In this document: piece after piece, positions 54,698-63,126 of the stretch
How positions within the stretch are numbered: position 1 is the first letter of the stretch
Layout of the letters: each line of letters opens with the position of its first letter
NCBI RefSeq assembly: GCF_002237555.1
Contig: NZ_CP022540.1
Span: forward strand, 3,849,001 to 3,913,000
Source of the DNA: Antarctobacter heliothermus
GTDB lineage: Bacteria; Pseudomonadota; Alphaproteobacteria; Rhodobacterales; Rhodobacteraceae
Length of the DNA stretch: 64,000 nt
Direction: 5' to 3'
Made by a program: the position numbers and the translations under genes
The notes under the pieces: generated by a model
The model's database searches: none
Seen by the model: the letters and a program-made list of their open reading frames with translations, nothing else
What the model was told of the DNA's origin: nothing

Positions 54698-55975
54698 GTG
54701 AAACGCCTAAACACCCTGACCGCCACCAGCGCGCTCTGCCTTGCCGCAGGTTTCGGCAGCGCCGCCATCGCCGAGACCGCCCAGGCCGATGTTCTGACCA
54801 CCTATGCCGACATCGCAGAGGCCACCTATGGTGACAGCCTGATCGCCGCCCAGCGCCTGCAGGCCGCTGTTGATGCGCTGATCGCCACGCCGTCGGCAGA
54901 ATCCCTGGAAACGGCAAAGGCCGCTTGGTTGGCCGCACGCGTGCCCTATCAGCAAAGCGAGGTCTTTCGTTTCGGCAATGCCATCGTCGATGACTGGGAG
55001 GGCAAGGTGAACGCATGGCCGCTGGACGAGGGCCTGATCGACTATGTCGACATGTCCTACGGCGGCCCGACCGATGAAAACGCCTTTGCCGCGCTCAACG
55101 TCGTGGCCTCATCGGAACTGACCCTGTCGGGCGCAACCGTTGACGCGACTGACATCACCCCCGCCCTGCTGTCCGACACCCTGCACGAGGCGGACGGAGT
55201 CGAGGCAAACGTGGCCACCGGCTATCACGCCATTGAATTCCTGCTCTGGGGTCAGGATCTGAACGGCCACGCAGCGGGCGCTGGCAACCGTCCTTGGACA
55301 GACTATGCGCAGGGCGACGCTTGCACCAACGACAACTGCGACCGCCGAGGCGATTACCTCAAGGCTGCGACCGATCTGCTGGTGTCCGACCTAGAGTGGA
55401 TGGCCGCGCAATGGGCCGAAGGCGGCGCCGCACGGGCCGAGGTTATGGCCGATGAGGCCGCAGGCATCACCGCAATGCTGACAGGCATGGGATCGCTGTC
55501 CTACGGCGAGCAGGCAGGGGAACGGATGCGTCTTGGCCTGATGCTGAATGACCCAGAGGAAGAGCACGACTGTTTCTCCGACAACACGCACAACAGCCAC
55601 TACTACGACGGTTTGGGCGTCCAGAACGTCTATCTGGGCGAATATGTGCGCATCGACGGCACGCTGATCTCTGGCCCCTCGTTGTCGGATCTGGTGGCAG
55701 AAGCCGACGTCGCACTGGACACCGAGATGAAAACGAAACTGTCAGGTACCATGATGGCACTGGGGCGGATCAAAAGCGCCGCAGAGGCCGGGTTCAGCTA
55801 TGACATGATGCTTGATCGCGACTCGACCGCTGGTGAAGCGTTGGTCATGGGCGGCGTCAACGGTCTGATCGACCAGACCCGCAGCATCGAACGCGTCGTC
55901 GCCACGCTGGGTGTCGATTCGATCGCCTTTGAAGGGTCCGACAGCCTCGACGACCCCGACGCCGTCTTCCAGTAA
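54698..55975 (+). CDS. Imelysin-family exported protein (IrpA-like)
   Basis: Periplasmic iron-related peptidase-like protein (M75 fold). The 425-residue protein starts at GTG 54698 with AGAGG upstream and a signal peptide (VKRLNTLTATSALCLAAGFGSAAIA). Seen: the GxHxxE motif in GYHAIEFLLWGQDLN (His177, Glu180), the LDxG/DYVDMSYGG segment and Cys-rich ACTNDNCDRRGDYL. Such proteins are iron-regulated and may bind iron or haem. Together with the second imelysin, the di-haem oxidoreductase and DUF1513 it forms the recurrent imelysin operon. Confidence 0.9.
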   Translation: MKRLNTLTATSALCLAAGFGSAAIAETAQADVLTTYADIAEATYGDSLIAAQRLQAAVDALIATPSAESLETAKAAWLAARVPYQQSEVFRFGNAIVDDWEGKVNAWPLDEGLIDYVDMSYGGPTDENAFAALNVVASSELTLSGATVDATDITPALLSDTLHEADGVEANVATGYHAIEFLLWGQDLNGHAAGAGNRPWTDYAQGDACTNDNCDRRGDYLKAATDLLVSDLEWMAAQWAEGGAARAEVMADEAAGITAMLTGMGSLSYGEQAGERMRLGLMLNDPEEEHDCFSDNTHNSHYYDGLGVQNVYLGEYVRIDGTLISGPSLSDLVAEADVALDTEMKTKLSGTMMALGRIKSAAEAGFSYDMMLDRDSTAGEALVMGGVNGLIDQTRSIERVVATLGVDSIAFEGSDSLDDPDAVFQ

Positions 55976-55997
55976 CTTTCTGAACAGGTCCGCCGCC

Positions 55998-56285
55998 ATG
56001 ATTGTTTGTCATTGCATGAATATCACCGATCACGACATCCGTTCCGCTATGGAATGGATGCGGGCGGCGGACCCCGAAACCCTTATCACCCCGCGCAAGG
56101 TCTATCGCGCGCTGGGAAAATCGGCTGACTGTGGCGGCTGTATGCCGCTCTTCCTTGACACACTGAAAGCGCATAAAACCGTGTTGGTTCCCAACCTGCG
56201 CAAGCCAGAGCCCACGCTCAAGCCAGCCGCATCCACAGAAGGATCTGACACTTGCAAGGCGATACAAAAGTCATCGACTATCTGA
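55998..56285 (+). CDS. bfd: Bacterioferritin-associated ferredoxin-like (2Fe-2S) protein
   Basis: A 95-residue protein with the BFD-type 2Fe-2S site: CHC near the N-terminus ([14 protein letters not shown]) and CGGC ([12 protein letters not shown]). Bfd reduces bacterioferritin to release iron. It overlaps the start of bacterioferritin by 34 bases, and the tail after about residue 65 is longer than usual. ATG 55998 follows AGG. Confidence 0.9.
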   Translation: MIVCHCMNITDHDIRSAMEWMRAADPETLITPRKVYRALGKSADCGGCMPLFLDTLKAHKTVLVPNLRKPEPTLKPAASTEGSDTCKAIQKSSTI

Positions 56286-56737
56286 ACCGCGCGTTGCGCA
56301 GCGAACTGACAGCCATCAGCCAGTACTGGGTGCACTACAAGCTTCAGGAAGACTGGGGCCTTGGCCACATGGCAAAGAAAAGCCGCGAGGAAAGCATCGA
56401 AGAGATGAACCACGCGGACAAGCTGATCGAGCGGATTATCTTCCTCGAAGGGCACCCGAACCTGCAAAAACTTGACCCGCTTCGGATCGGCCAGACGCCC
56501 AAGGAAACGCTGGAATGCGATCTGGCGGCAGAACAAGAGGCGCGCGCCCTGTACAAAGAGGCTCGTGAGTATTGCCATGAAGTCGGCGACCACGTCACCA
56601 AAGAGCTGTTCGACGGCCTGTTGGGTGATGAAGAAGGTCATATCGACTTTCTCGAAACCCAGATCAGCCTGCATGATCGAGTTGGCTCCGAGAATTATGC
56701 CCACCTCAACGCGTCGAAAATGGATGAAGCCGAGTAA
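56252..56737 (+). CDS. bfr: Bacterioferritin
   Basis: 24-mer iron-storage protein with haem at subunit interfaces. The 161-residue protein starts at TTG (56252) with AAGG upstream, giving [15 protein letters not shown]. Ferroxidase ligands Glu18, Glu51, His54, Glu94, Glu127 and His130 and the haem ligand Met52 are all in place. It overlaps bfd upstream (34 bases) and the di-haem oxidoreductase downstream (14 bases), so translation is tightly linked. Confidence 0.95.
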   Translation: MQGDTKVIDYLNRALRSELTAISQYWVHYKLQEDWGLGHMAKKSREESIEEMNHADKLIERIIFLEGHPNLQKLDPLRIGQTPKETLECDLAAEQEARALYKEAREYCHEVGDHVTKELFDGLLGDEEGHIDFLETQISLHDRVGSENYAHLNASKMDEAE

Positions 56738-58238
56738 CCTTGCGCTGATCGCTGCTTTCCTGGGGTCCGCCGCATCGGCGGGCCCTTTGGACGAACCTCA
56801 CCTCAACATCATTCCCCGCACGGCTGAGGAAACCGCGCGTATCGCCCGCGTGTTGGCCCCACCCACCTCCTTTGATGCGCCGCAACGATTTGAGGAAAAA
56901 CCCGCCGGTGCCGCCACCGTGCGGCTGACCGGCGATGCCAACGCTTTTTCCCTGCCCTCTGCCAGCCTCGACTTTGAGGGAGAGTTGAACTTCAAGGTCG
57001 GCAATGGCCTGTTCCGCAAGTTGTGGGTGTCATCGCCCTCTTCGACGCTGGCCTCTGACGGGCTGGGGCCGATATACAACGCGCGCTCTTGCCAGCGCTG
57101 CCACATCAAGGATGGGCGCGGCCATGCGCCCGCCAGTCATGACGACAATGCCGTGTCGATGTTCCTGCGCGTCTCGGTCCCCGGTGGGCCAAACGACATG
57201 ATCCCTGAGATCGAGGACTACATCGCAACCGCGCCGGAACCGAATTATGGGCGGCAGATGCAGGATTTCAGCCTGCCGGGACATATTGCTGAATACCGCT
57301 TGCAGGTCGATTACGAGGAGATCGAGGTGCCGCTGGAGGGCGGCGAAATAACATCCTTGCGCAAGCCGACCTACACCGCTGCCGACCTTGGCTATGGCGC
57401 GCTGCACCCCGATGCCATGCTTAGCCCGCGCGTCGCCCCCCAGATGATCGGCCTTGGCCTGCTGGAAGCAGTGCCTGCGGCAGACATCCTTGCACTGGCC
57501 GACCCGAATGACGCGAACGGTGACGGCATCTCAGGCCGCGCCAATGTGGTCTGGTCGACCGAATTTGATATGCCGATGCTGGGGCGGTTCGGCCTCAAGG
57601 CGGGCGCCCCTACCATTCGCCACCAAAGTGCCGCCGCCTTTGCCGGAGACATCGGCATCTCGACCCCGCTATTCCCGGCAGGATCAGGCGAATGCACAGC
57701 GGCGCAGGCTGATTGCCTTGCAGGCCCACACGGCGACGGCGACGATCGCGTGTTCGAAGTCGACGCCGAGGGGCTGGACCTCGTCAGTTTTTACAGCCGC
57801 AACCTTGGCGTCCCCGCCCGCCGCAACGTGGATGATCCCCAAGTCCTGCGCGGCAAAGAGATCTTTTACGGCACCGGTTGTGCGGACTGTCACCAGCCCG
57901 CCTTTGTCACTCACCGGATGGAAGACCGCGCTGAACATAGCTTTCAACTGATCTGGCCCTATACAGACATGCTGCTGCACGACATGGGTGAGGGTCTGGC
58001 CGACCACCGCCCCGAGGCGCGCGCAACTGGAACGGAATGGCGCACCCCGCCGCTGTGGGGGATCGGATTGACGCCGCAGGTGTCGGGGCATAGCACCTAC
58101 TTGCACGATGGCCGCGCGCGGTCCTTGCTAGAGGCAATCCTTTGGCACGGTGGTGAGGCGCAGCCACACCGAGACAGCATCGCCGCCATGCCCGCGCCCG
58201 ACCGCGACGCCCTGATCGCCTTTCTGGAGAGCCTCTGA
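56724..58238 (+). CDS. Di-haem oxidoreductase family protein
   Basis: A 504-residue exported protein (signal peptide to about residue 18) with two c-type haem sites, CQRCH (123-127) and CADCH (386-390). DHOR-family motifs include [44 protein letters not shown] and the C-terminal [23 protein letters not shown]. It is predicted to act as a periplasmic redox partner in iron handling, next to the two imelysins. Overlaps bfr by 14 bases and the next gene by 1 base. Confidence 0.9.
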   Translation: MKPSNLALIAAFLGSAASAGPLDEPHLNIIPRTAEETARIARVLAPPTSFDAPQRFEEKPAGAATVRLTGDANAFSLPSASLDFEGELNFKVGNGLFRKLWVSSPSSTLASDGLGPIYNARSCQRCHIKDGRGHAPASHDDNAVSMFLRVSVPGGPNDMIPEIEDYIATAPEPNYGRQMQDFSLPGHIAEYRLQVDYEEIEVPLEGGEITSLRKPTYTAADLGYGALHPDAMLSPRVAPQMIGLGLLEAVPAADILALADPNDANGDGISGRANVVWSTEFDMPMLGRFGLKAGAPTIRHQSAAAFAGDIGISTPLFPAGSGECTAAQADCLAGPHGDGDDRVFEVDAEGLDLVSFYSRNLGVPARRNVDDPQVLRGKEIFYGTGCADCHQPAFVTHRMEDRAEHSFQLIWPYTDMLLHDMGEGLADHRPEARATGTEWRTPPLWGIGLTPQVSGHSTYLHDGRARSLLEAILWHGGEAQPHRDSIAAMPAPDRDALIAFLESL

Positions 58239-59227
58239 TGCGTATCCACCTTGTCGCCCTGACTGTTGCCGCCCTGCCCGCATGGGCCGAAACGCCCGAT
58301 GTGGCGTCTATCGTCGACGGCCATATCCTTCCCCACTACCAGGCGTTGGTCTCTGAAAGCGCCAAACTGGCAGGGGCGGCCGCTGCGAACTGTAGCCCCG
58401 ACAGCACCCAATTGCGGGCCGCTTATGGCAGCGCCTTTGACGCATGGGTGGCGGTCAGCCATTTGCGCTTTGGCCCGTCAGAGGAAGGTGACCGCGCTTT
58501 TGCGCTGGCCTTCTGGCCGGACAGCCGAGGGGCCACGCCCAAGGCCCTTGGGCGGTTGATCAGCGACGCCGACCCTGTGATCGATAACCTTGAGACTTTC
58601 CAGACCGTGTCGATTGCGGCGCGCGGGTTCTACGCGATGGAATACATGCTGTATGATCCGCAGTTTTCGACCGCAGGAGACGCGGACTATCGGTGTTCGT
58701 TGGTGCAGGTGATGGCGGCAGATATCGCCGACAATTCTGCCGATATCCTTGCCGGCTGGGAAGACGGGTATGCCGACCTGATGCGGCAGGCAGACAATGA
58801 CACCTACCGCACCCCCGAAGAAGCAGCGCAGCAACTGTTCACCGCTCTTTCTACCGGGTTGGAGTTCACCGCTGACACCCGTCTGGGCCGCCCGATGGGC
58901 AGCTTTGACCGCCCCCGACCCAACCGGGCCGAGGCGCGGCGGTCAGAGCGGTCTTTGCGGCACGTTGTGCTATCGCTAGAGGCGCTGCGCGATCTCGCCG
59001 CACGACTGTCGGACGGGGATGCCAAATTGGACGCAGCCTTTGAGCGTGCATTGCAAAGGGCGGACTTGCTGGACGATCCTGTCTTTGCCGGGGTTAGCGA
59101 CATGCAGGGCCGACTGCGGGTTGAAACCCTGCAACAGCGCATTTCTGAAATCCGCGAGATTGTCAGTACCGACCTTGGTCCGCGCCTTGGCATCGCCGCC
59201 GGGTTCAACTCTATGGACGGCGATTGA
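58238..59227 (+). CDS. Second imelysin-family exported protein (His of GxHxxE lost)
   Basis: A 329-residue protein with a signal peptide ([17 protein letters not shown]). The imelysin fold is clear (WVAVSHLRFGPSEEGDRAFALAFWPDSRG, RGFYAMEYMLYDPQF), but the GxHxxE motif reads G-F-Y-A-M-E, so the metal-binding His is Tyr. Catalysis is unlikely; a structural or binding role is likely. It starts one base into the stop of the oxidoreductase gene (TGATG). Confidence 0.87.
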   Translation: MRIHLVALTVAALPAWAETPDVASIVDGHILPHYQALVSESAKLAGAAAANCSPDSTQLRAAYGSAFDAWVAVSHLRFGPSEEGDRAFALAFWPDSRGATPKALGRLISDADPVIDNLETFQTVSIAARGFYAMEYMLYDPQFSTAGDADYRCSLVQVMAADIADNSADILAGWEDGYADLMRQADNDTYRTPEEAAQQLFTALSTGLEFTADTRLGRPMGSFDRPRPNRAEARRSERSLRHVVLSLEALRDLAARLSDGDAKLDAAFERALQRADLLDDPVFAGVSDMQGRLRVETLQQRISEIREIVSTDLGPRLGIAAGFNSMDGD

Positions 59228-60291
59228 TGACTGACCGCCGTCACTTTCTGACAGGATTGCTTGCAGCAAGCGCCTGCCCGCGCCCGACATGGGCCGAAGC
59301 AGGCGCGCCGTCGTTTCTGTCAGCGGCACGGGCGGCGGACGGACGCTATCTGCTCTGCGGTTTGCGCGCCTCTGGCGAGGTCGCCTTTGCCCTGCCCCTG
59401 CCCGACCGCGGCCATGCCGCCGCCGCCCATCCAGAGCAGCCGCTGGCGGTGGGGTTCGCGCGCCGCCCCGGACGCTTTGCCGTGGTGCTGGACTGCGTCA
59501 CGGGTCAGGAAATCGCCCGGCTGGACGCCCCCGAAGGGCGGCATTTCTACGGCCACGGTGCGTTTTCCCCGGACGGTGCGCATCTGTTTACCAGTGAGAA
59601 TGACTATGACGCCGCGCGCGGCGTGATCGGGGTCTGGTCGCTGGGATCGGGCAAACGCCTGACCGAGTTCCACTCGGGCGGGGTTGGCCCGCATGACATC
59701 AAACTGATGCCCGACGGGCAAACGCTGGTCGTTGCCAATGGCGGGATCGAGACGCACCCCGATGCAGGCCGGACCAAACTGAATATCCCGTTGATGGAGC
59801 CTAACCTCAGTTTTCTCGGCCTCGATGGTTCGCTGCTGGATCAGCAGGAATTGGACCGCGCCCTGCACAAGAACTCAATCCGTCACCTTGCCGTTGCCCC
59901 AAACGGCACGGTCGGCTTTGCGATGCAATGGCAGGGCGATCTGTCCGACGATCCGCCCCTGCTGGGCCTGACGCGCAATGGCGGCACGCCGATGTTGGTC
60001 ACGCCCCCTACAACAGACGCAAAACGGATGAAGGGCTATGCGGGCAGCGTCGCGCTGCTGGCAGATCACAAAGAGGTTTGCATCACCTCCCCCCTTGGCG
60101 GGCTGGCGCAGGTTTTCGACACCGATAGCGGCGTGCTAAAACGCAGCTTTGACATGGTTGATGTCTGCGGCGTGGCAGCCACGGCACAGGGGTTCGTTCT
60201 GACTTCAGGTCGTGGCGACATCGCCCATGAGACGCAGGGCTGGACCACACCCCACGCCGTGCAATGGGACAATCATCTGGTGCCGATCTGA
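59227..60291 (+). CDS. DUF1513 beta-propeller protein (Tat-exported)
   Basis: A 354-residue protein with a Tat signal (TDRRHFLTGLLAASACPRPTWA). The mature part is a seven-bladed-propeller-like DUF1513 domain (GVGPHDIKLMPDGQTLVVANGGIETHP, FYGHGAFSPDGAHLFTSENDYD). ATG 59227 overlaps the previous stop by one base. DUF1513 is the usual last gene of imelysin/DHOR operons; role unknown, iron-related by context. Convergent with ackA 6 bp away. Confidence 0.9.
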   Translation: MTDRRHFLTGLLAASACPRPTWAEAGAPSFLSAARAADGRYLLCGLRASGEVAFALPLPDRGHAAAAHPEQPLAVGFARRPGRFAVVLDCVTGQEIARLDAPEGRHFYGHGAFSPDGAHLFTSENDYDAARGVIGVWSLGSGKRLTEFHSGGVGPHDIKLMPDGQTLVVANGGIETHPDAGRTKLNIPLMEPNLSFLGLDGSLLDQQELDRALHKNSIRHLAVAPNGTVGFAMQWQGDLSDDPPLLGLTRNGGTPMLVTPPTTDAKRMKGYAGSVALLADHKEVCITSPLGGLAQVFDTDSGVLKRSFDMVDVCGVAATAQGFVLTSGRGDIAHETQGWTTPHAVQWDNHLVPI

Positions 60292-60297
60292 CCCGTC

Positions 60298-61464
60298 TCA
60301 GCCCAGCGCCATCGCGGCGCGGGCGATGACGATTTCCTCATTCGTCGGCATGACCAGCACCCGCACCCGCGACAGATCCGTGCTGATCACCCGGTCATTG
60401 CGCAGGTTGCGGTCCTCATCCAGTTCGATCCCCAGCCAATGCAGCCCCCGGCAAACCTGTGCCCGCACAGGGGCGGCGTTCTCACCAATCCCGCCGGTAA
60501 AGACCACCGCATCCAACCCTTCCAGCGCCGCCGCAAGGCCACCCAACTCGCGCCGGATGCGGAAACAGAAATACTCTACCGCCTCCCGCGCGCTCGGTGC
60601 GTCCGAGGCCAAGAGCGTTCGCATGTCGCTGCTGACACCGGACATGCCCAGCAACCCGGATTTGCGATACAGCAGGTCAGAGATCGCCGCCGCGTCCATC
60701 CGCTCTGTGTCCATCAGGTACAGCACCACACCGGGATCAAGCTGCCCCGACCGGGTGCCCATAGGCAACCCGTCCAGCGCCGAAAAACCCATGGATGAGG
60801 CAATGGACCGCCCGCCAAGCAACCCGCACATCGACGCGCCATTGCCCAGATGCGCCACCACCACCCGGCCCGCGTGCAGAGTCGGCGCAGTCTCGGCCAG
60901 CGCGCCAGAGATGTAGTCATAGCTCAACCCGTGGAACCCATAGCGCCGCACGCCCTTGTCATAGTAGCTGCGCGGCAGCGCAAACGTGTCATTCACAAAC
61001 GGGTGGTTGCGATGGAACGCCGTATCAAAGCAGGCCACTTGCCGCGCGTCGGGGAATGCCGCCAAGGCAGCCCGAATACCGGCAAGGTTATGCGGTTGGT
61101 GCAGCGGGGCAAACGGCTCCAACTGTTCCAAATCGTGCAACACCTTGGGCGTGATGACCGTGGGCGCGGCATAGTCCATGCCACCATGCACAACCCGGTG
61201 CCCAACGGCGCTGATCCGCGCGTCGGGAAAGCGGCCGGTGATCTCATGCAGTACCGCCGTCAGCGCGCCCGCGTGATCACCAGCGGCGTGCGGCGGCAAG
61301 GCGGTGTCGACCAGCGACGAGCCCTCGGCATCCCTCAGGTGGAGCACCGCCGCCCCGCCGATCTTTTCGACCTGACCGCCCACGATCAACCCCGGATGCC
61401 GCCCCTCAAACAGGCCGAACTTCAGCGACGACGACCCAGCGTTCAGAACCAGCGCAAAGGTCAT
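60298..61464 (-). CDS. ackA: Acetate kinase
   Basis: Interconverts acetate + ATP and acetyl phosphate + ADP. The 388-residue protein has the start MTFALVLNAGSSSLKF, GHRVVHGG, HLGNGASMCGLLGGRSIASSMGF and FTGGIGENAAPVR, all diagnostic. It overlaps the MaoC-Pta gene by 4 bases. Direction of flux (acetate use or acetate excretion) cannot be read from sequence. Confidence 0.96.
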   Translation of the reverse strand: MTFALVLNAGSSSLKFGLFEGRHPGLIVGGQVEKIGGAAVLHLRDAEGSSLVDTALPPHAAGDHAGALTAVLHEITGRFPDARISAVGHRVVHGGMDYAAPTVITPKVLHDLEQLEPFAPLHQPHNLAGIRAALAAFPDARQVACFDTAFHRNHPFVNDTFALPRSYYDKGVRRYGFHGLSYDYISGALAETAPTLHAGRVVVAHLGNGASMCGLLGGRSIASSMGFSALDGLPMGTRSGQLDPGVVLYLMDTERMDAAAISDLLYRKSGLLGMSGVSSDMRTLLASDAPSAREAVEYFCFRIRRELGGLAAALEGLDAVVFTGGIGENAAPVRAQVCRGLHWLGIELDEDRNLRNDRVISTDLSRVRVLVMPTNEEIVIARAAMALG

Positions 61465-62852
61465 CCCTGGCCCCCAGTGATACGGTCATGATGCAGCGCC
61501 GCCACCGCGCAAGAGGCCAGCCGCGACATGTCATCATCCGACCGGGAGTTCAGGATGATCGGCACCCGCGCGCCCAGCACCAGCCCCGCGCTTTCGGCGT
61601 GGCTGATATAGGCCAGTTGCTTGGCCAGCATGTTGCCCGCGTCGATGTTGGGGACCACCAGCACCTCGGCCTGACCGGCCACCGGCGACGACAGCCCCTT
61701 GGTCCGGGCGGCAGCCAGATCGACGGCATTGTCCATCGCCAAAGGGCCGTCCACCAACCCGCCAGTGATCTGCTTGCGCTCTGCCATCTTGGACAACAGC
61801 GCCGCATCGACCGACGACGGAATGTCCGGGTTCACCGTCTCCACCGCCGACAACACACCGACCTTGGGTACCTCGATCCCGATGCTGATGGCGATGTCGA
61901 TGGCGTTCTGCACGATGTCCATCTTGGTCTTCAGGTCCGGCGCGATGTTGATCGCGGCATCCGTAACCAGCAGCGGATGCGACAGTCCCGGCACATCCAT
62001 CACAAAGACATGGGTAAACCGCCGCCCAGCGCGCAGCCCGGTTTGTTTGTCCAGTGCCGCCCGCAATAACAGGTCGGTGTGCAGGTGGCCCTTCATCAGC
62101 GCGCCCGCGCGCCCCTCTGTCACCAGCGCCACGGCCTTTTGCGCGGCAAGGGCGTGATCCGGCTCTGCGATGATCTCGATCCCGTCAAGGCTGCGGCCCA
62201 GTTCCTCGGCGGTGCTGGCGATCTTGAAGGGACAGCCCACAAGGATGGGCGTGATCAGCGTATGTTCGCGCGCCAACAGCGCGCCGCCCAGCGAATTGGG
62301 TTCCTCGGGGGCGATGACGGCGGTCACAAGTGGCGGCAAAGGCGCTGCCCGCGCCAACAGCTTTTCGAAATGACGGTGCCGCTGTACGATCAGGCCGGGC
62401 AGATCGTGACTGTTATAGCTGAGCTTACGGCGCGGTGCCTCGACCTCGGCTACACCAGACAAGATCAACGCACCGTCGGCGGGGCGCGTCACCTCTGTCG
62501 CCAGCGTCACGGTGCAATCCTTTTCGTTCCGGTCCGTCACGGTGACGCGGCTTTCCAGTTCATCGCCTGCGTGCGCACGATTGTGAAACACAAGACTCTG
62601 CGAGCGGTACAGCGTTCCCGCCCCCGGCAGCAGGTTGCCAAGCACCGCCGAAATCAACGAACCGACAAACATCCCCGGTGCCACGGCCTCATTCACGCCG
62701 TCACCGTCGCCATCGGCGTCGAAGACGTGCATCGGATTGTGGTTGCCCGACACATTGGCAAACACCAGCAGATCATCTTGCGTACACAGACGGCGCAGCG
62801 TTGCGGTTTCGCCCACATGCAGTTCGTCAAAAATCCTGTTTTCAATCTTCAT
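61461..62852 (-). CDS. MaoC-like domain fused to phosphate acetyltransferase
   Basis: A 463-residue fusion. Residues 1-145 form a hotdog MaoC domain (FANVSGNHNPMHV, GMFVGSLISAVLGNLLPG) and residues about 150-455 a phosphate acetyl/butyryltransferase domain (ALMKGHLHTDLLLRAALDK, VTDAAINIAPDLKTK, VDGPLAMDNAVDL). This is the known bifunctional enoyl-CoA hydratase/phosphotransacetylase architecture. Coupled to ackA by ATGA. It links acetyl-CoA and acetyl phosphate; the MaoC half may recognise another acyl-CoA. Confidence 0.92.
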   Translation of the reverse strand: MKIENRIFDELHVGETATLRRLCTQDDLLVFANVSGNHNPMHVFDADGDGDGVNEAVAPGMFVGSLISAVLGNLLPGAGTLYRSQSLVFHNRAHAGDELESRVTVTDRNEKDCTVTLATEVTRPADGALILSGVAEVEAPRRKLSYNSHDLPGLIVQRHRHFEKLLARAAPLPPLVTAVIAPEEPNSLGGALLAREHTLITPILVGCPFKIASTAEELGRSLDGIEIIAEPDHALAAQKAVALVTEGRAGALMKGHLHTDLLLRAALDKQTGLRAGRRFTHVFVMDVPGLSHPLLVTDAAINIAPDLKTKMDIVQNAIDIAISIGIEVPKVGVLSAVETVNPDIPSSVDAALLSKMAERKQITGGLVDGPLAMDNAVDLAAARTKGLSSPVAGQAEVLVVPNIDAGNMLAKQLAYISHAESAGLVLGARVPIILNSRSDDDMSRLASCAVAALHHDRITGGQG

Positions 62853-62962
62853 CGTTCAATGCCTTTATCCTGCGTCCACCGCCGGTCACGGCGCACTCTC
62901 TGGCGGGACCGCGCCTCGCCCTTTGTCCAGACAGACCTTGTCCGATGGGATGCGGGATGGGA

Positions 62963-62976
62963 TTGACCCAAGTCAA
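62963..62976. promoter_or_regulatory. FNR-type box upstream of maoC-pta/ackA
   Basis: TTGACCCAAGTCAA is a perfect palindrome at its outer five bases, fitting the TTGA-N6-TCAA pattern of FNR/FnrL/Dnr regulators. It lies 111 bp upstream of the MaoC-Pta start. Oxygen-linked control of acetate metabolism is the inferred meaning. It is also 150 bp upstream of tex on the other side. Confidence 0.6.
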
Positions 62977-63126
62977 GACCGGCGGCACGACGCTGCGGCA
63001 CCCAAGACGCCGACAACCGCCCCGGTGATTTTCCGGCAGCCGATAGCCGATCCCGAAAAGCAATCTGTTGGCTCTTGCCGATCCACCCGCTAACAAGGCG
63101 GTCCACATCACGCAGGGAGCCATGCC

